DNA of 64,000 nucleotides from Ectobius pallidus (Eukaryota; Arthropoda; Insecta; Blattodea; Ectobiidae): NCBI GenBank assembly GCA_964059195.1, contig CAXKWD010000002.1:149623042-149687041 (forward strand), given 5' to 3'. Shown in pieces: positions 57,499 through 64,000 of the stretch (positions are counted from its first letter, which is position 1; each line of letters opens with the position of its first letter). The position numbers and the translations under genes were made by a program. The notes beneath the pieces were generated by a model. The model was not told the DNA's origin and did not search any database. It worked only from the letters and a program-made list of their open reading frames with translations.

Positions 57499-57890
57499 AT
57501 TAAGGTTTCAGTTGTTTGTCCCTTATCGATTACAGCATATCCCCATAAAACGATGGAAACCCGAGAAAATAACTTTGTTTTAATTTGTTTTAATCATAGT
57601 TCTTTGCTCCTAGTATTCAAAGGGAATTGGTGACTCGTATGTTTTTGTATTGGTATTGCCAATCTAGATTAAGGTTTCAACCCCCGGAAAACTCCGAAAA
57701 CCACAAAAATCCGCAGAAAATGAGTTTGTTTTAATTTTTTTTTTTTTTAATCTTTGTTCTTTGATCCTAATATTCCCAGGGAATTTCTTACTTACATATT
57801 TTTTGTTGGCATTGTCATCTAGATTAAGGTTTCATTTGTTTGCCCGTTATCAATTACAGCATATCCCCGTAAAATCCGGAAATCCACAGA
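57499..57890 (+). repeat. ~175-bp tandem array, continuation right of the element
   Basis: Begins with the duplicated ATTAAG (57499-57504) and continues GGTTTCAG, the second half of the interrupted unit, followed by about two more units. Confidence 0.9.
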
Positions 57891-58335
57891 ATTTCTAGAA
57901 CTCGGAACTTGTGATCTACAGTCACTGAAACCGTTATTGCAAAGTAATTCTTCTGCTTCAGGTGTGTCCTTTGCAGGTTCAAAAGGGTGAGTATGTGGAC
58001 TACGAGATATCTGCCACAATTGTGATTGTCAAGAAAACGGGAATCATATCTTCTAAACATGCCAAGTGTAAGTCAAAGTTGTTTTCTTTATTTGCTCGCT
58101 GAAATCTCAAAATCAATGATGCTTTGTCCATATTACCAATCCAAAATTGTGCTGTTTTACCCAACGTCCCTTCTCTAACTTCAGACAAGAAAGTTTGGTA
58201 GTGACTGTGGAAGGTTTGGCAAGATAAATTATCATTCACAGATGTCAAATTAGAATATGAAGGGTGTTCTACCAGGTTTTTAATCGCTTTCATCACTTCA
58301 GCATCAGGTTTTTTTTTCCAGTATTCTTTGTCATG
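57891..58335 (-). pseudogene. Fragment of a transposon-borne protein between the array blocks
   Basis: The minus-strand frame 58296-58000 reads EGTLGKTAQFWI, RFQRANKENNFDLHLACL and MIPVFL. I know this G-x-T-A-Q-x-W pattern from multi-copy insect proteins of unassigned function and cannot name the family. It lies where the ~175-bp repeats change orientation. Confidence 0.45.
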
Positions 58336-59075
58336 CTGTAATTGGTAAGGGGGAAAACAACTGAAACCTTAAACTATATGGCAATAGCAACAAAAATTAT
58401 GTGATTCAGAAATTCCCTGGGAATATTTGTATCAAAGAGCAAAGATTTAAAAAAAATTAAAACAAACTCATTTTCTCCAGATTTTCGTGGTTTTCGGAGT
58501 TTTCCACAGATATAATGTAATTGATAAGGAGAAAACCACTGACCCCTTAATCTAGATGGCAACACCAGCACAAAAGCATATGAGTCGCAAATTCTCTTTG
58601 AATATCAGGAGCAAAGAACTACGTTTAAAAAAAATTAAAACAAAGTAATTTCCCCCAGATTTCCGTGGTTTTCAGGGTTTACGTGGATGTGCTGTAATTG
58701 ATAACGGGCAAACAACTGAAACCTTAAACTAGATGGCAATACCAGCAAAAAACATATGAGTCAGAAATTCCCTGGGGACATTAGGAGCAAAGAACAAAGA
58801 TTTTAAAGAAATTCTTAAAAAGTCAATTTCTCCGGATTTCTGGAGATATGCTATAATTCATAAGGGGCAAACAACGGAAACCTTAATCTAGATGGGAATA
58901 CCAACAAAAAACATACGAATCAGAAATTCCCTGGGCATATTAGGAGCAAAGAACAAAGATTTAAAGAATAAAACATATACGCATATACGTGGTTTTCCGG
59001 GGATATGCTGTAATTGTTAAGGGGGCAAACAACTGAAACCTTAATCTAGATGGCAACACAACAAAATAGGATAGA
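58336..59075 (-). repeat. ~175-bp tandem array, inverted block
   Basis: The same unit in the opposite orientation (AAACCTTAATCTAGATGGCAATACC anchors at about 58370, 58550, 58720, 58885 and 59040). With the left block this gives long inverted arms made of tandem repeats, as in fold-back elements. Confidence 0.85.
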
Positions 59076-59320
59076 GGGTATGTTAGTATAATTTGATGAA
59101 AATTTGTTACAGAATGTATGTTTGTATAGAAATAATTAAGGTAGACAACAGCTAAGGGATATTTTTATAAATTAATATTAATATTACATTGTGTAGAATA
59201 TTATAGAGTATTAATTTGTATTAATATTGTATTAGTAGTAATATTATTTACATTAATATTAATTTTCTCCTGGCTATATGGGTAAATTATGTAGGTGAAA
59301 CATGGTCAAAAGTGTAGATC
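59076..59320. other. No gene recognised
   Basis: AT-rich DNA with ATTAATATTA-rich stretches. Nothing is supported here. Confidence 0.4.
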
Positions 59321-59589
59321 TGTATACAAATTATGTGACAGAAAAATTCCTCTGGCACTGGGACTTGAACCAGGACCTTTGGATATCCAGGACCTTTGTA
59401 TACTAGGCCTAGAGAGATAATAAATAGAGAGACCTGTTCTCACTCTCTTGTCTCTTTTCTTTCTCCCAAAGTAGTGTTTCTTTCTTTAAATTCACTACTT
59501 ATATTTCAAATTTTTCCTTTTCTTCTCTTGTTCTGTCTCTCTCTTTCTTCCTTTTTTTCAACACTTCAGTTTCACTAACACCATCCTTT

Positions 59590-60211
59590 GGAGTTTGGTG
59601 CTGCTGAGTACATCTTCATCTATGTGTCTTCTTTTCCTGCAGTTTTTTGAGTTCCCGTGCGTTCTCTAACTAGTGTATCGTCCCTCGCTTCAGGAGTCGA
59701 CTCCGCAGCTACACGAACGGAGGGCACTGGAGTGAATCGTTTTGATGTAGATAGTGATTCGTCTAAACCAACCTCTATTCCTCTTGGATGATAAAAGAAG
59801 TTCAAAGTTTACTTCTTTGTATTATAGTACAAATTAATTTAAAATAAATGAGTAAATACGGTATTTTTTTGTAATATAAGTTCTTACCAGCCATTCTTGC
59901 AATGGATGGATTTTATTCTGCTTGTAGCAAGCCCAGGAACTTCTGTTCCCAATCTTTCAAGACAGCTTATTTGCAGTGAGTCTCAGGTCTGATTTTTACT
60001 TTATCCTTCTCTTCAAATTACTAATTCTTTTTAAAATCTGATTTTCAGTTAACACTACTTTACATTCTCGTTCTAGGTCACTTTTGAATACAGTTACTCC
60101 TAGAGATTTTTTCTTTTTGCACTCAGGCAGTTGAGCTTTATCTAGTACTCGTTTGTGCATTTTCAGAATTTGCATGAACTGCTTTTCAAAGACACTATTT
60201 TCTTCAACCAT
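59590..60211 (-). pseudogene. Broken two-exon DNA-binding-type gene, copy 2
   Basis: Second copy of the gene at 23028. Exon 1 starts with the ATG at 60211 and reads EENSVFEKQFMQILKMHKRV and SDLERECKVVLTENQIL without the frameshift of copy 1. It then meets the same in-frame TAA (59996-59998), followed by KDWEQKF-type sequence to a donor near 59893. Exon 2 lies at about 59790-59605. The downstream CT-rich and tRNA-like parts extend to about 59320. Its upstream flank is cut by the LTR at 60271. Confidence 0.5.
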
Positions 60212-60270
60212 TCTGATATATTATACTAAACTTTAAATTTTAAATCGGTGCACAGACAGTCAAGTGGCAT

Positions 60271-61218
60271 TGTCGTATCCCAGGGCCCTATATTTATTCT
60301 GACACCTTTTACCCCGGGACACGATTTATCAGGATGGCTCAAAATATACATTTGCATCTTAACCTCGAGGACAAGGGCAAGGAACGGTACATCTCCATGC
60401 ACAAATCACAAAAGCTAGTTTTACCCAAAATAACAAAATGACTAGTTTATTAATATTAAAATAAATTGAAATTACATAGTGTACTTACATACTGACTTCA
60501 TGATGAAATATTACACAAATTTAAATAAACTGGCACCGGGGTGCTCTTGAGTGCTGTCGATCCAGTCGTGAAGAGTGTAGAGTAGCAAGAAGGGCCGAAC
60601 TGGTCAGTCTGCCCGTTTTATAGCATTGTGCGTCAATTTGCCTCCCCACTGGCACCCGTGACGTTTCAAACCAAAAACTCCTTACTTGCGACTTCCTTTT
60701 CCGCGTATTTCTTAACTTTACTTCTTTAAAATACACATTCCATATTTCGCAATTAACTAGACTGTCAACCACCTTTGAAATGCAACTCCGCAAATCATCA
60801 CCATGTTATGCACACCTTGTGCAACTCTACATTGGCACTTATACTTCCTGATTTACCCAGCCCAATGCCTGGTCTGTTTGCGAACCATTTAGAGGGTCTG
60901 GTTTCCAAATTTTTAAGATATTACATCACTCCCCCCCTAGCTCGAATCCGCCTTAGCTGGATTCGAACGGGGTGCATGTGTGTCCGTTCGTCGATTCGTT
61001 GATACTTCTTCATTTATTTATTTCTTAGTTTTAGTATTGTGCTCATTGTTGTATTTCATGGATGTCGTCTGTGTGTCGCGTCGACTGCAACCGAGATGGT
61101 TGAAAGTATCTAACACATTAAAATTACCTACGATTACTTTTCACATCATTATTTTAACGTCGTCATGGTTACCATGGGAACGAATTGACGCATACACATT
61201 TTATTTTATTTAAACATT
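60271..61218 (-). mobile_element. LTR of an errantivirus-like endogenous retrovirus
   Basis: On the minus strand it begins TGTTTAAATAAAATAAAATG at 61218, directly after a polypurine tract, and ends GGGATACGACA at 60271 (948 bp, TGT...ACA). A TATAAAA lies at 60622-60616 on that strand. The outer end is confirmed by the related unit at about 22960, which continues uninterrupted past the corresponding ATGCCACTTGAC site. The second LTR is outside the window. Confidence 0.75.
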
Positions 61219-61242
61219 CTGTTTCTTTCTTTTTTTTCTTAA
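61219..61242 (-). promoter_or_regulatory. Polypurine tract
   Basis: Minus-strand run of A and G (one C) just before the LTR, the expected plus-strand primer of an LTR retroelement. Confidence 0.7.
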
Positions 61243-61322
61243 TTAATTTTGTTACTAGTTCATTCTAATTCTATTTCCCTTAACCTGCCTAATACAAGAT
61301 TCTGTATAATTCTAAAATCCCC

Positions 61323-63308
61323 TTAAGAAAATCCCGTTCCCGTGAAGATTGGCTTCACTGTAATATTACTAGTTCCTTGGCCTGTTTCTTGTATGTCATC
61401 ATCTGGAAGTGACGACTTTGCATTTTGCACTCCTGGCTGTGTAGATTGTGAGGTTGGTACGGAATTTGCAACGTCAGCGACCTTGCTCTGGTGATTCTTA
61501 TTGTTAGGTGTCTTCTGCCTGCTGTTCTGAAGAAACTGTATAACATACAAAACAATGGCTGTTAGTACAATTGCAAGTACAAGCATACAAGCAGGAAATA
61601 ACCCATACCCTATATTACCCTGTTGGTTCCTTTTTACTTCTCCTAATTTTTGGTGTAACGCCTGTATTGTAATTCCTTCTCCATGAAAAAACTTAATGTC
61701 CGGTATTTCCTTTACAATATCTGACAACTTTTCGTAATTTAATAATTCTGGTAAATCTAACGGCTGGCTATCCAATTTAGGAACAATTATATCATTCAAC
61801 CATTTGGTTTTTTCTCGAATGATATTTCCTTCTACATGTGGCAATAATTGGCATGCCGCGGCCGATTCTAATACTCCTGTGTTTTCTATCTCTACCGCCG
61901 GCATGGTATGCCTTTCGACAGTGACATTGAAACAAACCGGCGTAAGTGATATCCGCCTTGGGACGCTATAAATCCATGTGTTTGGAAGTCTGTACCACAT
62001 TGGTGGTCTGTTGTTTCCAACCAAACGTATGTCACATAATTCTTTAACATTTTCCTCCTTTCCTACAAATAAATTCGCCAAACATGTCTCCTGAGTTATG
62101 GAATAATTTGGTACTTCTGCCGTGCAAATTAAAACAGGCTTTCCCTTACACTTCTGAACATCATCCTCCGTCAAAAACGCATACCACAATCTATTGGCTG
62201 TGATAGCAAAATATGGGTGATCGGCCTTTATTACCACCGATCCCAATGTAATATTTGTATTTTGAAATTTTATATAAGGTAACTCCTTTACACTGTATAA
62301 CTGAAAAGTTTTTTTCTGAAGCTTTGAGTGGAAGGTCTACAATTAATCTTAGCTTATTACTTACCACTATAGCATGTACGGTGACAGTTGAATAATATAA
62401 AAATATATTCCTATTTATAGGTGTAAACAATAATGAAATTCCCACTGGTAACATAAGTGCAATTCTCTGTAATATCTGTGAAAATTCCTGTGGGGGCAAT
62501 AAATATGACCTTAATATGCCGGCTGCTGTTGAATCAACTGCCATTCTAAATTGAATCAAATCATGTTCAACTTGTTTTAACGTATCCGCCATAATCTGCA
62601 AATTTGTTAGCAAATCCATATTTTTCATGACTAAATTTATTTCGAAAAATACGTCTTCTGTAACGTTATCTAGCACATGCAGTGTTGTATTAAGTATTTT
62701 GGAAAACTTATTTAAATTAATGCAATTTTGTTCTACTCTATCTGCAGTCTTGTTTACATATGTAATTTGCTGTTTCATTAAGTCGATTATTTTTTCATTT
62801 GTTTGGGTTAATGACTCTATCTGGTGATTTATTCTTTGCCTGTCTGTTGAATCTAATACACCGAACAATATTTTTAAAGTTAATCCACCCAAATTTATAA
62901 GTCCTCTTCTTGTTCTACCCTCCGAATAAAATAACTCTTTATCAATTTCTTCTACTTTTATTTGCATTCTTTGTAATTCGTGTTCCAACCTTCGCAATGA
63001 TATTTGAACTGTTTTTTCGACATTTCTGTTAAAGCCTCGTACATCTCAAAATTCATGAAATCTGGTTTGTTTACCGTATGCTTGACATTATTTATTTGTT
63101 CTGTCATATTCTCTAAAATTTCGTAATATTGTTCTAACGAAAAATCTAAAACAATCGACCATTTATTAGCTGACAACAATATTTCTTGTTGTTTTAAAAA
63201 AACAAGTCCCTTATTTAATTCCTGCTGTTGTTGGACGTTCACTCCCTTCCCTGGTATTGTTGATAAGGCGACGATCCATATACAGATGAAACCTGTAAAA
63301 CAAAACAT
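61323..63308 (-). pseudogene. Endogenous retrovirus envelope protein, two frameshifts
   Basis: Three overlapping pieces read in order: 63308-62958, 62997-62191 and 62246-61323. The first starts with a hydrophobic signal-peptide-like segment. The second has a furin-type RTRR site (residues 28-31) followed by a glycine-rich fusion-peptide-like stretch, then coiled-coil-like heptads. The third has several cysteines, a hydrophobic membrane anchor at about residues 214-238 and a cytoplasmic tail. The layout matches the baculovirus-F/gypsy-type Env of insect errantiviruses. The frame breaks fall in A-runs near 63017 and 62312. Either decay or homopolymer read errors could cause them. As written it is not a single open frame. 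Confidence 0.8.
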
Positions 63309-63325
63309 TTATTTTTATCTTGGTC

Positions 63326-63847
63326 TCAAATTATACTTTGTATTATTTCCCTGCTCCCTCGTTTTTTTTCTACTATTTCTTTCGAAGTTGAAGCCTGACT
63401 TATATTCCTAGGCCTAAAATTATATCTAGTTTGGACTTCCGGGTATTCTGGAGGTGGTACGTCATTATCCCGTGTTAATGCCAGTTTATCAAGATTGGCA
63501 GACGGAGGAATGTCTTCTCCTATTTTCAATTTCTTTTTTAGCAAACTTAATGGCAATTCGTCTTCGTCCTCGTCATCATCTTCTGTCTCTGTCTGTCTAT
63601 GTTCCTGGTCCGTGTTTGTTAAGTCTATCTGGTTATCAGTCATAGTCTCGGATTCCCATGCTCCCGGGACGATATGCCAAGTCATATGTACAGTTATTAT
63701 CTTCCTTCTCTGCTTGTCCTTGCTTCTCCGTATTCCTGTATTGCCCCGCGCCTGCGCACTGTATCTTAACTGTCTCTTCTTCTTTCTCCTCTTCATTGCT
63801 ATGTCCGTTGCGATCTTGTAACACGTCGTCGCTTCCCGATGTGTCAT
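63326..63847 (-). CDS. Probable C-terminal tail of Pol
   Basis: A 173-codon frame with an acidic stretch (DDDEDEDE) and a closing TRYNFRPRN, the kind of ending seen after integrase in gypsy-type Pol proteins. It is out of frame with the integrase end at 63868-64000, so a frameshift, splice or separate start is needed. It lies directly upstream of env. Confidence 0.5.
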   Translation of the reverse strand: MTHREATTCYKIATDIAMKRRKKKRQLRYSAQARGNTGIRRSKDKQRRKIITVHMTWHIVPGAWESETMTDNQIDLTNTDQEHRQTETEDDDEDEDELPLSLLKKKLKIGEDIPPSANLDKLALTRDNDVPPPEYPEVQTRYNFRPRNISQASTSKEIVEKKRGSREIIQSII

Positions 63848-63867
63848 GCAGTTCTTTGCTTTCTTGA

Positions 63868-64000
63868 TTAGTAAACTGCTGTCTTACACAATTTCAATCT
63901 ATTCACATGTACTACAGACGTTGTGCCGTCTTGCGCTCTGATTTTATAATTCACTGGATTGATTCTTTCTACCACATAAAATGGTCCGACAAATTTTTTT
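63868..64000 (-). CDS. Integrase C-terminal GPY/F module (partial, runs off the window)
   Basis: The minus strand from 63999 reads KKFVGPFYVVERI, NYKIRAQDG and VVHVNRLK, the GPY/F domain that closes the integrase of gypsy/errantivirus Pol, ending in TAA at 63868-63870. The rest of pol and gag lie beyond 64000. Confidence 0.8.
   Translation of the reverse strand, partial: KKFVGPFYVVERINPVNYKIRAQDGTTSVVHVNRLKLCKTAVY

Overview
The window is AT-rich nuclear DNA of an arthropod, most likely an insect with a large, transposon-filled genome. The evidence is the mix of Jockey/R1-type LINEs, a Penelope-like GIY-YIG element, a mariner, hAT and Helitron-like elements, a Polinton-like element and an errantivirus-like env. 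The species cannot be fixed from this sequence. No ordinary host gene was recognised. Essentially every coding stretch belongs to a mobile element, most of them broken.

Layout. 0-7.1 kb: two or three copies of an unnamed GGGG...CCC element (here 'family U'; 6-bp target duplications, minisatellite core, tRNA-like segment). The third copy is interrupted by a RT-RNase H LINE. 7.1-22.3 kb: a nested stack. A Jockey RT fragment is split by a fourth U copy, which is split by a 13.8-kb element 'D' (6-bp duplication GATAGG). D holds elements A and B (long inverted repeats starting TA/GTCCAGTCA, coding a PIN/FEN-like nuclease-type protein with a Cys-rich tail), element C (with a SINE and a hAT inside) and a Helitron-like element. 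A further hAT sits in the intron of the B gene. 22.3-25.8 kb: LINE fragments, a broken two-exon DNA-binding-type gene and a Helitron-like element. 25.8-35.2 kb: a long-inverted-repeat element (E) around Penelope, R1-like LINE and mariner remains. 35.2-43.6 kb: a second long-inverted-repeat element (F) around a broken hAT, with a fold-back hairpin element in one arm.

43.6-59.1 kb is the most striking part. A tandem array of ~175-bp repeats is interrupted by a 12,938-bp element with a 6-bp duplication (ATTAAG) and Polinton-type AG...CT ends. Almost the whole element is one giant palindrome: two ~6.46-kb arms, nearly identical, each with TATA box, a spliced zinc-finger gene, a protein-primed-type DNA polymerase B gene and a poly(A) signal. 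They converge on a simple-repeat-rich centre with a short hairpin. The polymerase is open in the right arm and has one stop codon in the left. No integrase, ATPase, protease or capsid gene is present, so it looks like a derived or non-autonomous Polinton in inverted-dimer form.

59.1-64 kb: a second copy of the broken DNA-binding-type gene, interrupted by the LTR of an errantivirus-like endogenous retrovirus read on the minus strand (LTR, polypurine tract, frameshifted env, end of pol) that runs off the window.
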